Assembly: GCF_026130545.1 (NCBI RefSeq)
Contig: NZ_JAMOIM010000009.1
Span: 182,472-246,471 of the forward strand
Source: Lichenifustis flavocetrariae
Lineage (GTDB): Bacteria > Pseudomonadota > Alphaproteobacteria > Rhizobiales > Beijerinckiaceae
Direction of reading: 5' to 3'
Length of the DNA stretch: 64,000 nucleotides
Shown: positions 10,301 through 19,033 of the stretch, piece after piece
Position numbering within the stretch: position 1 is the stretch's first letter
How the letters are laid out: each line of letters opens with the position of its first letter
The notes under the pieces: model-generated
Seen by the model: the letters and a program-made list of their open reading frames with translations, nothing else
What the model was told of the DNA's origin: nothing
Database searches by the model: none
Translations under genes and position numbers: made by a program

Positions 10301-10449
10301 ACTGGGGCTTCATCGGCGCGGCCAAGAAGGGATGGGGGCCGAATTCCCTCGCGCCCTTCGTGGGGGACGCCAATATCGAAACGCCTGAATCGAAAGCCTT
10401 CCTGGTGAATATCGAACCCACCACGCCGCCCAGCGAGGTAGTGGCATGA
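7360..10449 (+). CDS. fdnG: Formate dehydrogenase-N alpha subunit, selenocysteine-containing
   Basis: This is the catalytic subunit of the periplasmic, membrane-bound formate dehydrogenase-N, which oxidises formate to CO2 with molybdopterin guanine dinucleotide and one 4Fe-4S cluster. The frame is interrupted by one TGA at 7957-7959, which I read as selenocysteine 200. The flanks ([24 protein letters not shown]) match E. coli FdnG around Sec196, and the product is 1029 residues against about 1015. A Tat signal ([10 protein letters not shown]) and cluster cysteines C54, C57, C61 and C96 are present. The start at 7360 follows a GAGGGGAGGG ribosome site. It overlaps fdnH by 4 bases (ATGA). Confidence 0.95.
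7957..7995 (+). promoter_or_regulatory. SECIS element of fdnG
   Basis: The UGA at 7957-7959 is followed by a hairpin at 7971-7988. Pairs are 71-88 and 72-87, then a bulged U at 7973, then 74-86, 75-85 (U-G), 76-84 and 77-83, closed by the loop AGUUU. Counting the U of UGA as 1, the bulged U is position 17 and the loop G and U are positions 23 and 24. These are the positions and bases that SelB recognises in the E. coli fdhF SECIS. This supports recoding and argues against a nonsense mutation. Confidence 0.9.
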
Positions 10450-11417
10450 TGCGCCCCGACAGCCCACGCACGGCGGCCGCGAACCCGCCCGTGCAGCCGA
10501 TGGAGACCAACCTCACCGAGCGTGATCTCATCCGGCGCTCGGCCACCTCGTCGCTGCCGCCGCCCGAGCGGCAGCTGACCGAGGTCGCGAAGCTGATCGA
10601 CGTCTCCAAATGCATCGGCTGCAAGGCCTGTCAGTCGGCCTGTATCGAGTGGAACGACACGAACCCGGCCATCGAGGAGAATGTCGGGGTCTACACCAAT
10701 CCGCACGACCTCACGGCGGACATGTATACGCTGATGCGGTTCACCGAATGGGTGAACCCCGAGACCGACAATCTCGAATGGCTGATCCGCAAGGACGGCT
10801 GCATGCATTGCTCTGATCCAGGCTGCCTGAAGGCCTGCCCGTCTCCGGGCGCCATTGTGCAATATTCGAACGGCATCGTGGATTTCGTTCACGAGAACTG
10901 CATCGGCTGCGGCTATTGCGTGAAGGGGTGTCCGTTCAACATCCCACGCATCTCGAAGGTCGATCACAAGGCCTATAAGTGCACCTTGTGTTCCGATCGT
11001 GTGGCGGTCGGCCAAGGTCCGGCCTGCGCCAAGGCCTGTCCGACCAAGGCCATTGTATTCGGCACCAAGGAGGACATGAAGAAGCACGCGGACGAGCGGA
11101 TCGCCGATCTCAAATCGCGTGGCTATGCCAATGCGGGCCTCTACGATCCGCCCGGCGTGAGCGGCACACATGTGATGTATGTGCTCCACCACAACGACAA
11201 GCCGCACATCTACGCCGACCTTCCGGACAACCCACGCATCTCCCCTGTCGTCGAAACCTGGAAGGGTGTGACCAAATACGTGGGACTTGCCTTCATGGGT
11301 GTGGCGGCGGCCGGGAGTCTGCTGCACGGCATCCTTGGCAGGCCCAATCGCGTGACCGAAGAGGATGAGGAAGCCGCCGAGGAGCTCGTCGAGCGCAAGC
11401 CGGAGGCCCGGGTTTGA
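10446..11417 (+). CDS. fdnH: Formate dehydrogenase-N beta (iron-sulfur) subunit
   Basis: This 323-residue electron-transfer subunit carries four 4Fe-4S clusters bound by ferredoxin-type motifs: [37 protein letters not shown] and CTLCSDR with a later CAKACP. A single membrane helix near the C-terminus ([20 protein letters not shown]) anchors it beside the gamma subunit. It passes electrons from FdnG in the periplasm to the haem subunit. Both its borders overlap: ATGA with fdnG and TTGA with fdnI, so the three subunits are translationally coupled. Confidence 0.95.
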   Translation: MMRPDSPRTAAANPPVQPMETNLTERDLIRRSATSSLPPPERQLTEVAKLIDVSKCIGCKACQSACIEWNDTNPAIEENVGVYTNPHDLTADMYTLMRFTEWVNPETDNLEWLIRKDGCMHCSDPGCLKACPSPGAIVQYSNGIVDFVHENCIGCGYCVKGCPFNIPRISKVDHKAYKCTLCSDRVAVGQGPACAKACPTKAIVFGTKEDMKKHADERIADLKSRGYANAGLYDPPGVSGTHVMYVLHHNDKPHIYADLPDNPRISPVVETWKGVTKYVGLAFMGVAAAGSLLHGILGRPNRVTEEDEEAAEELVERKPEARV

Positions 11418-12100
11418 CCGAAGCGGAGCGCATCCAGCCCGGCGACGCCATTCATATCGGTCCGCCTTTGACTGTCGATCGATATGGCCCGGCGGCGCGG
11501 GCGAACCACTGGGTCACGGCGGCAAGCTTGATCCTGCTGGCGATCTCGGGACTGGCGCTCTTCACCCCGTCCCTGTTCTTCCTCACGGACTTTTTCGGCG
11601 GAGGCCAGAACACCCGCATGCTGCACCCGTGGTTCGGGATCGTGTTGTTCGTCAGCTTCTTCGTGTTCTTCTTTCAATTGTGGCGGGCAAACCTTTGGAC
11701 GCGCACTGATTTCGTTTGGCTGTCCCGCATCGGCGACCTTATCGCCGGCCATGAAGAGCGGTTGCCGGAACTCGAGAAATACAATGCCGGTCAGAAATTC
11801 GTTTTCTGGGCCATGTCGGGACTGATCCTGATCCTGATCGTCTCGGGCGTGATCATCTGGGACCAGTATTTCGCGGATGCGACAGCCATCGGCACCAAGC
11901 GCATCGCAATACTGGCGCATTCGGTGGCGGCCGTGCTGATCATTTGCGTCTTCATCCTCCACGTCTATGCCGGGATCTGGACGCGGGGCACGCTGCGCGC
12001 CATGACACGTGGCTCAGTGACGGGCGGATGGGCGTGGCGGCATCACCGGAAATGGTTGCGAAAACTGGCGGGTCAGCACAGGGTCGGTCCTGCGGAATAG
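11414..12100 (+). CDS. fdnI: Formate dehydrogenase-N gamma subunit, cytochrome b556
   Basis: This 228-residue membrane protein has four predicted helices (around residues 32-55, 70-95, 127-150 and 163-185) and histidines placed to bind two b haems, including [10 protein letters not shown] and LAHSVAA. It takes electrons from FdnH and reduces quinone. The start is a TTG at 11414 that overlaps the fdnH stop (TTGA); no other start keeps the first helix intact. The chain is slightly longer at both ends than E. coli FdnI, with a basic C-terminal tail. Confidence 0.9.
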   Translation: MTEAERIQPGDAIHIGPPLTVDRYGPAARANHWVTAASLILLAISGLALFTPSLFFLTDFFGGGQNTRMLHPWFGIVLFVSFFVFFFQLWRANLWTRTDFVWLSRIGDLIAGHEERLPELEKYNAGQKFVFWAMSGLILILIVSGVIIWDQYFADATAIGTKRIAILAHSVAAVLIICVFILHVYAGIWTRGTLRAMTRGSVTGGWAWRHHRKWLRKLAGQHRVGPAE

Positions 12101-12155
12101 AGTTGCGGCTTCCTCTGAGAATCATGAAGCGAGACATCGTGGCCCGTGAGGCGAG

Positions 12156-13079
12156 ATGGCAGAGCAAAGTCCCCTGCAGCCCGACCCGTCAATGGTCGGC
12201 GGCGTCAGTAAGGCGCCCTTCGTTCTGCCGCCTGGCCCACTCCGCATCTTCACGCGGCGTGCGGATCGCTTCGACATCCTAGCCTCAACCAGCAAATTGG
12301 CGCCCTATCTCAATTTTCTGGGCGCGCTCACGCGGGCACAAGCCAGTCTCGTGGCGACTCTGCCCGCGCTCCCGCCGCCTGACGCGGCACAGATCGAGCG
12401 CGCGCGGGCGGCAGCTATGCCACCGATCGATCGGGCCAGTCTGGCTACAGCGCCCGACCTCGCAACGACATTCGATCGCCTGTTCGAAGCGGCAGCGACC
12501 ATCGAGATGCCGGCCGCCGCCGCACAGGCACTCTCGACGACACGACAGGCTGAACCCGGGATGTTGCGCGCCATGACGGCCAATGTGCTGGCCGATGCCA
12601 TCCCGCGCGACAGTCTCGCGCCGCACCTCTTCGTCGCGGCCGGCATTCAGGTTCATGCGGCGCGATGCGCCGCGGCGCTTGATCCATCGACGCTCGTTCC
12701 CATCGCGGTCGGGGTATGTCCGGCGTGTGGTGGCCCACCCGGGGTCTCGGTCGTCGTCGGCTTCTCGGGGGCGGAGGGCGCCCGTTATGCGGTTTGCTCC
12801 TGTTGCAGCACGTCGTGGAACGAAGTTCGCGTCAAATGCATCGCTTGTGGGTCGACGCAGGGGATCGGGTATCGCGACACCTCCGAACCGGGCACCACGG
12901 CGACCGTCAAGGCTGAGGTCTGCGACCATTGTCACAGCTGGATCAAAATTCTTTATCAGAACCAGAATCCGTCGCTGGACCCGGTCGCGGATGATGTCGC
13001 GAGCCTCGGGCTCGACATGCTCATGCGTGGGACGGACTATCGCGCCGCCGGATCCAATCCTTTCATGCTCGGCTATTGA
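12156..13079 (+). CDS. fdhE: Formate dehydrogenase accessory protein FdhE
   Basis: FdhE is a cytoplasmic chaperone that binds the catalytic subunit of Tat-exported formate dehydrogenases during maturation. The 307-residue product has the conserved rubredoxin-like metal site made of paired cysteines: CPACGG, CSCC, CIACGS and CDHCHSW, in that order in the last third. The N-terminal half is helical and less conserved. It lies 55 bases after fdnI and 50 bases before selA, in the same operon. Confidence 0.93.
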   Translation: MAEQSPLQPDPSMVGGVSKAPFVLPPGPLRIFTRRADRFDILASTSKLAPYLNFLGALTRAQASLVATLPALPPPDAAQIERARAAAMPPIDRASLATAPDLATTFDRLFEAAATIEMPAAAAQALSTTRQAEPGMLRAMTANVLADAIPRDSLAPHLFVAAGIQVHAARCAAALDPSTLVPIAVGVCPACGGPPGVSVVVGFSGAEGARYAVCSCCSTSWNEVRVKCIACGSTQGIGYRDTSEPGTTATVKAEVCDHCHSWIKILYQNQNPSLDPVADDVASLGLDMLMRGTDYRAAGSNPFMLGY

Positions 13080-13129
13080 ACTCATGCCGATCATCCTCCT
13101 GTCGTTCAGAGGTCGTTGTCAGGACGACA

Positions 13130-14527
13130 ATGCTCGATAATAGCGCTTTGAGGGCTCTTCCTTCGGTCGATCAGACTTTGAACATACCTGTCATCGTTGA
13201 GGCCGTCGGTCGCTTCGGGCGCCGCGCCGTGACGACTGCCGTTCGCAATGTGCTGGACGAGAGACGGCAAGACATACGTGATGGCGGGAGTCTTCCCGCA
13301 ATAGCCCTCATCACCGCCAGCGTTCTCGATCGTCTTCAGGGTGAGGAGCGATCAAACCTCCGCCCGCTCTTCAATCTCACCGGCACCGTTCTGCACACCA
13401 ATCTCGGCCGCGCGATCCTGGCCGAAGCGGCGATCTCGGCGGCTGTGGACGCCATGCGCGAGGCGGCAGCGCTTGAATTCGATCTCGACACAGGACGGCG
13501 TGGCGAACGGGACGACCATCTGCGCGCGCTCCTGTGCGAACTGACCGGCGCCGAGGACGCCACCGTCGTCAACAACAATGCTGCGGCGGTGCTGATCGCT
13601 CTCAACACGCTCGGCGCGGGACGCGAAGCCATCGTGTCGCGCGGCGAGCTGATCGAAATCGGCGGCGCCTTCCGGATGCCGGACATCATGGCGCGCGCGG
13701 GCGTCACGCTTGTCGAAGTCGGCACCACCAACCGGACACACGCCAAGGATTACCGAGCGGCGCTGCGGGCCGGGACCGGACTGATCCTCAAGGTGCACCC
13801 CTCCAACTACCGGATCGAAGGTTTTACAGCCGAGGTTGGTGGCCGCGACCTCGCCGCCCTGGCCCGTGAGGCGGGCGTGCCGCTCCTGAACGATCTCGGG
13901 TCGGGCACGCTGGTCGATCTTTCGATCTACGATCTGGCCAAGGAGCCGACAGTTCGCGAGACGGTGGCAGAAGGTGCCGATCTCGTTACCTTCTCGGGCG
14001 ACAAGCTGCTCGGCGGCCCGCAGGCGGGTTTCATCGTGGGCCGCAAGGATCTTGTCGCCGCCATCAATCGCAATCCGATGAAGCGGGCGCTGCGTGTCGA
14101 CAAGATCCGCATCGCGGCGCTCGCCGCGACCCTGAAGCTCTATCGCGATCCCGACCGCCTCGCCGACCGCCTTCCCACGCTTCGCCTTCTCGCCCGCAAG
14201 GAGCCCGAGATCGCAGCCGTCGCGCGACGGCTGCAACCGCTTGTGGCGGCATTGCTCGGCCCCACCCGCTCGGTCGAGGTCTGCGCGTGTCGTAGTCAGA
14301 TCGGCTCGGGCGCGCTGCCGATCGATACCCTGCCGAGTGCCGGACTGCGGCTTCGCGCAGCGGACGGCCATGCTCTGAACCGTCTGGCGGCAGACCTGCG
14401 CGCCCTGCCCCGTCCCGTCGTCGGCCACATCAAGGATGACGCGATCGTGTTTGACCTGCGATGCCTTGAAGACGAACCGGCCTTCCTGCAATCTCTAGCG
14501 GCATTGCCCCCGAATGGCATGGCTTGA
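13130..14527 (+). CDS. selA: L-seryl-tRNA(Sec) selenium transferase
   Basis: SelA converts serine on tRNA-Sec to selenocysteine with selenophosphate, using pyridoxal phosphate. The product of 465 residues has the PLP lysine K292 in SGDKLLGGPQAG (E. coli K295) and family motifs NLTGTVLHTNLGRA and VVNNNAAAV. I chose the ATG at 13130 because AGGA lies just upstream and the length then equals that of E. coli SelA; a TTG at 13076 overlapping the fdhE stop is possible. The 3' end overlaps the Sel1-repeat gene by 14 bases. Selenophosphate synthetase (selD) is not in this window. Confidence 0.95.
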   Translation: MLDNSALRALPSVDQTLNIPVIVEAVGRFGRRAVTTAVRNVLDERRQDIRDGGSLPAIALITASVLDRLQGEERSNLRPLFNLTGTVLHTNLGRAILAEAAISAAVDAMREAAALEFDLDTGRRGERDDHLRALLCELTGAEDATVVNNNAAAVLIALNTLGAGREAIVSRGELIEIGGAFRMPDIMARAGVTLVEVGTTNRTHAKDYRAALRAGTGLILKVHPSNYRIEGFTAEVGGRDLAALAREAGVPLLNDLGSGTLVDLSIYDLAKEPTVRETVAEGADLVTFSGDKLLGGPQAGFIVGRKDLVAAINRNPMKRALRVDKIRIAALAATLKLYRDPDRLADRLPTLRLLARKEPEIAAVARRLQPLVAALLGPTRSVEVCACRSQIGSGALPIDTLPSAGLRLRAADGHALNRLAADLRALPRPVVGHIKDDAIVFDLRCLEDEPAFLQSLAALPPNGMA

Positions 14528-15296
14528 CCGGTTTCGCCGTCGGCCGGCGCCCTCGACCGACCCGATGGAGCTGGCGCTCGGAGCGGCCGAGGTCGGTGAT
14601 CATGCCGCCGCGTTCGCGCTCTGGGAGCCGCTTGCGCTGGCCGGAGTCGCTCGTGCACAAAACAATCTCGGGGCCTGTTTCGCGGAGGGACTTGGGGTAA
14701 AGCGCAATCCCGCGCTCGCGCTCAAGTGGCTGACGCTTTCGGCCGAGGCCGGAGATCCGGTCGGGCAGCGCAATTGCGCTGCATTTCACTTTCGCCGCGA
14801 TGGCATCGAGGCCGACTTCATCCGGGCCGCCGCGCTCTACCGGCAAGCAGCCGAACAAGGCGATGCTCCGGCACAGGACATGCTGAGTTGGATGCTCCTT
14901 GAAGGCGACGTCATCCCGGTCGATCCGATCGAGGCGCGGCACTGGGCACGCCTCGCCGCGGATGCCGGTGTGGCTTCCGCCATGACACGGCTCGGCATGC
15001 TGTATCACAATGCCCTAGGGGTCGAGCGCAACCCTACCGAGGCCGCAATCTGGTGGAGCAAGGCCGCGCGGCACGGCGATGCGGATGGTCAAGCCATGCT
15101 GGGTGCCGCGCATCTGCTCGGCAACGGCGTCGCGAAAGACGGTGTAGGCGCTTTGGTTTGGTTGCTGCGGGCGCAAGCGGGCGGGAGCGCCTTGGCGCAG
15201 CCGTTCCTGCCCGCCGCGCGGGCGGGTCTCGACCCGTCCGAGTTCGAGTTGGCGGCGCAGCGCGCGGCGGCACCGCTCACGGACAATCCCTCATGA
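14514..15296 (+). CDS. Sel1-like repeat protein inside the sel operon
   Basis: This 260-residue protein consists of about six Sel1-like (TPR-related) repeats of roughly 36 residues, with the usual pattern of A..LG..Y..G.GV..N...A..W...AA..G (for example ARAQNNLGACFAEGLGVKRN and AMTRLGMLYHNALGVERN). It has no signal peptide, so it is probably cytoplasmic and a binding scaffold. The name similarity to sel genes is coincidental. It overlaps selA by 14 bases and selB by 4 bases (ATGA), so it is made together with the selenocysteine factors. Its job is unknown; an accessory role with SelA, SelB or FdhE is an inference from position. Confidence 0.85.
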   Translation: MAWLDRFRRRPAPSTDPMELALGAAEVGDHAAAFALWEPLALAGVARAQNNLGACFAEGLGVKRNPALALKWLTLSAEAGDPVGQRNCAAFHFRRDGIEADFIRAAALYRQAAEQGDAPAQDMLSWMLLEGDVIPVDPIEARHWARLAADAGVASAMTRLGMLYHNALGVERNPTEAAIWWSKAARHGDADGQAMLGAAHLLGNGVAKDGVGALVWLLRAQAGGSALAQPFLPAARAGLDPSEFELAAQRAAAPLTDNPS

Positions 15297-17359
15297 TCGT
15301 CGGCACGGCGGGCCACATCGATCATGGCAAGACGGCGCTGGTCAAAGCCTTGACGGGCGTCGATACGGATCGGCTGAAAGAAGAGAAGGCGCGCGGGATC
15401 ACGATCGATCTCGGCTTCGCCTATCGGCCAATGGCGGAAGGGCGGGTCACGGGCTTCGTCGACGTTCCCGGCCATGAGCGCTTCGTCCACACGATGCTGG
15501 CCGGCGCCAGCGGGATCGACGTCGCGCTGCTCGTGGTTGCCGCCGACGATGGCGTGATGCCCCAGACCCGCGAGCATGTCGCCATTCTCGATCTGCTCGG
15601 CATCCGACGTGGCATTGTCGCGTTGACCAAGGCCGATCTGGCCGACGAGGCGCGCACGGCTGCCGTCAGAGCTGAAATCACCGGTTTGCTCGAATCTACG
15701 GCCTTGTGCGATGCGCCAATCGTGCCGGTGTCCGTTGTCACCGGCGAAGGGATCGCCGACCTGCGAGCTCTACTGGCCGAGGCCGAGCGCACGATCGTCG
15801 TGAGGCATGCGGACGGCCGCTTCCGCCTTGCTGTCGACCGGTGTTTCACCCTGACGGGCGCTGGTGTTGTGGTCACCGGGACGGTGTTGTCGGGACGGAT
15901 CACGGTCGGCGATCGCGTGACCGTCAGCCCCTCGGGGCTCACGGCCCGCGTCCGGTCGCTGCATGCCCAGAACAGGCCAGCCCAACACGGCGTTGCAGGT
16001 GAACGTTGCGCGCTCAACCTCGCTGGCGACGCCATTACCAAAGACGCGATCGCGCGCGGCGACGTCGTGCTCGATCCGAAACTCCACGCCCCCAGTGACC
16101 GCATTGACGCCGAGTTGTATCTTCTTCCCGCCGAAGCCAAGCCGATTGGCACGTGGTTTCCGGCGCGGCTGCATCAAGCCAGTGCCGAAGTCGGCGCCCG
16201 CATCGTACCACTCGGCCCTCCCATACCGCCCGGCGGCACAGGCTGGGTGCAACTCGTCCTCGACCGTCCTGTCGCGGCCGCGGCCGGGGATCGGTTCGTC
16301 ATCCGTGATGTTTCTGCGCAGCGCACGCTCGGGGGCGGCCGCTTCCTCGACCTTCGCGCGCCCGCACGTAAGCGCCGCACGGCCGAGCGTCTGGCGCAAC
16401 TGAGTGCGCTCGCTCGCCCGCATCCAGTAGAGGCATTCGCCGAGCTTCTTCGACAGCCGCCCTTCTTGGTCGACCTGAGCGACTTTGCCCGGGATCACGC
16501 GCTGTCGATCGGCCAGACGACGGAACTTGAACACGCCACAAAGGCGATCGTCTTGCCATCCAACGAGAATCGACTCGCACTTGCGCCGGACTCTTGGGCG
16601 AGGTTGATCCGGAACATCGAAGCCGAACTTTCGCGTTTCCATGTCGAAAGCGCAGAATTGCAGGGTGTGGGACGCGAAAGGCTGCGCCTCTCGGTCGAGC
16701 CACGGCTCCCGGTGGCGGCCTTCGTTGCGGTGCTGCAGGCAGAAGCGGAGGCCGGGCACCTTGTGCTGGAAGGCGCCTTCGTGCGCCTGTCCGGGCACGA
16801 GGTGCGCCTGAGCGCTGCCGACGAAGCGACTTGGGCGGCGATTTCGCCGAGGCTTGGGACCGGGGGCCGGTTCCGGCCCCCAAGGGTCCGCGACCTTGCA
16901 GGGGAACTCGGCAGCCCAGAAACCGAGGTGCGTCGCATCCTCAAGCTCTGCGCGCGACTGGGCCGTGTGGATCAGATCGCCCATGACCACTTCTTCGCGC
17001 GCTCGACCACGGCCGAGATGGTGGCGCTGGCCTGCGACGTTGCGACACAAGCTCCAAAAGGGGAATTCACCGCCGCCCAGTTTCGTGACCGGATGGACAA
17101 TGGCCGCAAGGTCGCAATCCAAATCCTCGACTTCTTCGACCGGCATGGAGTGACCTTGCGGCGCGGCGACCTGCGCCGTATCAATCCGCACCGTCTCGAT
17201 CTGTTCGTCCCGCAGCTCCAGCCAACAGCGACAGACAGCCCGCAGGGAAGAGAATCGTCTCCGGTGGGGCGTCCGGACTTCAAATCCGGGTGGGGCAGCG
17301 AGACTGTCCCGGGTGGGTTCGACTCCCATTCTCTTCCGCCAGGGGTTGAACGGGAATGA
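15293..17359 (+). CDS. selB: Selenocysteine-specific elongation factor SelB
   Basis: SelB carries Sec-tRNA to the ribosome and binds the SECIS hairpin through C-terminal winged helices. The N-terminal EF-Tu-like GTPase is clear: GHIDHGKT at 7-14, DVPGHERF, and TKAD. Domains II and III follow and then four winged-helix repeats. I took the ATG at 15293, which overlaps the upstream stop (ATGA). The frame gives 688 residues, longer than usual, because it runs on without a stop through the whole tRNA-Sec gene; the last 38 residues are encoded by selC and its flank. The natural family end is near HRLDLFV. Confidence 0.93.
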   Translation: MIVGTAGHIDHGKTALVKALTGVDTDRLKEEKARGITIDLGFAYRPMAEGRVTGFVDVPGHERFVHTMLAGASGIDVALLVVAADDGVMPQTREHVAILDLLGIRRGIVALTKADLADEARTAAVRAEITGLLESTALCDAPIVPVSVVTGEGIADLRALLAEAERTIVVRHADGRFRLAVDRCFTLTGAGVVVTGTVLSGRITVGDRVTVSPSGLTARVRSLHAQNRPAQHGVAGERCALNLAGDAITKDAIARGDVVLDPKLHAPSDRIDAELYLLPAEAKPIGTWFPARLHQASAEVGARIVPLGPPIPPGGTGWVQLVLDRPVAAAAGDRFVIRDVSAQRTLGGGRFLDLRAPARKRRTAERLAQLSALARPHPVEAFAELLRQPPFLVDLSDFARDHALSIGQTTELEHATKAIVLPSNENRLALAPDSWARLIRNIEAELSRFHVESAELQGVGRERLRLSVEPRLPVAAFVAVLQAEAEAGHLVLEGAFVRLSGHEVRLSAADEATWAAISPRLGTGGRFRPPRVRDLAGELGSPETEVRRILKLCARLGRVDQIAHDHFFARSTTAEMVALACDVATQAPKGEFTAAQFRDRMDNGRKVAIQILDFFDRHGVTLRRGDLRRINPHRLDLFVPQLQPTATDSPQGRESSPVGRPDFKSGWGSETVPGGFDSHSLPPGVERE
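17246..17341 (+). tRNA. selC: Selenocysteine tRNA (anticodon TCA), nested in the selB 3' end
   Basis: The 96-base sequence matches bacterial tRNA-Sec along its length. It has an 8-pair acceptor stem (GGAAGAGA with TCTCTTCC), an anticodon stem CCGGA/TCCGG at 17273-17277 and 17285-17289, the loop CTTCAAA with anticodon TCA at 17280-17282, a long variable arm, the T-loop GGTTCGACTCC, and an encoded GCCA end. It reads UGA. It is on the same strand as selB and lies entirely inside the selB reading frame, whose stop comes 16 bases after the tRNA ends. Confidence 0.96.
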
Positions 17360-17736
17360 GCGGGGCAATCCACACCGACTTCGACGAATGGATGGTCGAG
17401 ACTTTCGCGTCGACGGGCCCATTCACGATGCTGTTCGTGCTCGTCCATATCGGCGACGCGAACATCGACATTCTGCGCTCCGCCTATCTGCACGTGATTG
17501 GCGACGAGACGCGCTGGCCCGCTATGATGGATCTGTTTGCCAGTGCGAAGGTCGATTGGTCAGCCGCGGCTTTCTTCCAGGCGGACCGCGAAGGATTGGT
17601 GCGCGACGCGGAGGCTCAACGCCGCCTTGCCGCCCTTGTGCGCAAGCTCCATGAGGACCGCCTGCTGATTAAGAACGGAGAGTTCTTCAACCGCGAAGGC
17701 CTGCGTCTTTCGCTGGATGTGATGAAGCCGCATTGA
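17356..17736 (+). CDS. Unknown 126-residue protein coupled to selB/selC
   Basis: The ATG at 17356 overlaps the selB stop (ATGA) and follows an AGGGG at 17341-17345, directly after the tRNA-Sec 3' end. The product is a soluble, mainly helical protein with no signal peptide, no cysteines and no motif that I recognise; it opens with DFDEWMVETFASTGPF and ends VMKPH. Codon use resembles its neighbours. It is the last gene of the formate dehydrogenase and selenocysteine operon. Whether it serves selenium metabolism, formate oxidation or neither cannot be read from the sequence. Confidence 0.7.
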   Translation: MSGAIHTDFDEWMVETFASTGPFTMLFVLVHIGDANIDILRSAYLHVIGDETRWPAMMDLFASAKVDWSAAAFFQADREGLVRDAEAQRRLAALVRKLHEDRLLIKNGEFFNREGLRLSLDVMKPH

Positions 17737-17985
17737 ACAGCCAGGCTTGCGGAAGCCGCTGATCGTGTAGAGCCTTCGAGACCTGAACAGTCGGCTTGAC
17801 CCGTCCAACGATTGGTCCTTCTATTCTCTCCGTCGACACTGCCCGAACGAGGTGGGCGACATAAGGAAACGTCGGGAACGACGACGTCTTCGACGTCTCG
17901 GTCCGACCTGTATCGAGGGGCGTACCCGGCTGCGTGATGGTCGATATGCGACTGCACCGGGATGCGCGCCCTCGCCGGAGGGGGA

Positions 17986-18813
17986 ATGAGCACCGCTCTC
18001 GCTGTGCGCCACGGTCAATTCGGCCGGGCTGCGCTTTATCAGTTGAACAAAGCCTTCTTGATGCACGCACATCGAGAGGCTCATCTTACATTCTATGTGC
18101 GAGGCAAGTCGGCCAGGATCACGGTCTCAGAGCTGCCCATCGGGCTTGACGATCTGACGGGCGTCGCGGTCGACCCATGGCAGCCGCACAGCTACGATCC
18201 CGGCGACGCCTACGAGAGCACGGTCGCGCTCGTACTTTATTTGAAGCCGCAATGGACATCCGACGAGGGTGTGGGCGGTCGTGGCGGCCTTCGCTTCGGC
18301 CGATCGACGCTTGAGATGACACCAGGGCTCCATCGGCTCGTCGACCGCATCGTTGCTCTGCTGCTTGGCGAGGGCGCATCCGGCGGCTTTGATCGGCACC
18401 TTTGTGACCTCGCCTGCGCCTGTTACGAACAGAGTTGGGAAGACCGACGTGCGCCGACGGCCGCCGATCGCTCGAGTCTCTACCGCGACTTTCGCATCCG
18501 CAATTCCATCCGCCTGATGCAGGCGCGCATCGCCGACGAACTCGCGATCGACACGATCGCGCGCGATGCCGGCCTCTCGCGCCCCCACTTCTACAAGCTG
18601 TTTCGGCAACACGTCGGTCTCACCCCGAACATTTACCTGAACACCTTACGCATGGAGGCTGCGATTGACCGTCTCACCGGCACTGCCGACCCGGTGACCG
18701 TGATCGGGCTTGACCTCGGTTTCGCATCTCAGGCGAGTTTCACGCGGTTCTTCACCACGAACGTCGGCGTCCCTCCGAGCGATTACCGCCGCGTCGCATG
18801 CCGCCTCGCTTGA
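17986..18813 (+). CDS. AraC-family transcriptional regulator
   Basis: This 275-residue protein has an N-terminal cupin-like ligand domain (RHGQFGRAALYQ ... HAHREAHLTFYV) and two C-terminal helix-turn-helix units. The first is around ADELAIDTIARDAGLSRPHFYKLFRQ and the second around VTVIGLDLGFASQASFTRFF, closing with the usual PSDYRR. I chose the ATG at 17986 because GGAGGGGG precedes it; an ATG at 17962 is in frame but lacks a ribosome site. It stands directly before the transport and catabolic cluster on the same strand and is the only regulator near it, so it is the natural candidate to control that cluster. Confidence 0.9.
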   Translation: MSTALAVRHGQFGRAALYQLNKAFLMHAHREAHLTFYVRGKSARITVSELPIGLDDLTGVAVDPWQPHSYDPGDAYESTVALVLYLKPQWTSDEGVGGRGGLRFGRSTLEMTPGLHRLVDRIVALLLGEGASGGFDRHLCDLACACYEQSWEDRRAPTAADRSSLYRDFRIRNSIRLMQARIADELAIDTIARDAGLSRPHFYKLFRQHVGLTPNIYLNTLRMEAAIDRLTGTADPVTVIGLDLGFASQASFTRFFTTNVGVPPSDYRRVACRLA

Positions 18814-18831
18814 GCGCGCGGCAGCGCGCTC
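18812..18831 (+). terminator. GC hairpin at the end of the AraC-type gene
   Basis: GAGCGCGC (18812-18819) pairs perfectly with GCGCGCTC (18824-18831) over a four-base loop, starting within the stop codon. There is no T-run after it, so termination would need Rho or the hairpin may only protect the transcript end. Confidence 0.4.
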
Positions 18832-19033
18832 GCCCGGCATGCGGCAAGATGATCGGCGCCGGACGATGGGAGAAGACTTTGAGGTACGCGGCCCTGCAAT
18901 TCCCGTTCTAGTCTCGTGCCAACGCGGTCCGTAGAGACCCGACGGGACGAAACGACCGGAACCTCATGCGGACTTTAGTACGCCTTCACTCAGCACTGGA
19001 CGACATCGACGCCTATGAGCGAGGGCGTGACGC

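Noticed and set aside
15770..17422. A 550-codon minus-strand frame opposite selB
   Set aside because: It is a shadow of selB and selC in a high-GC genome and has no family features.
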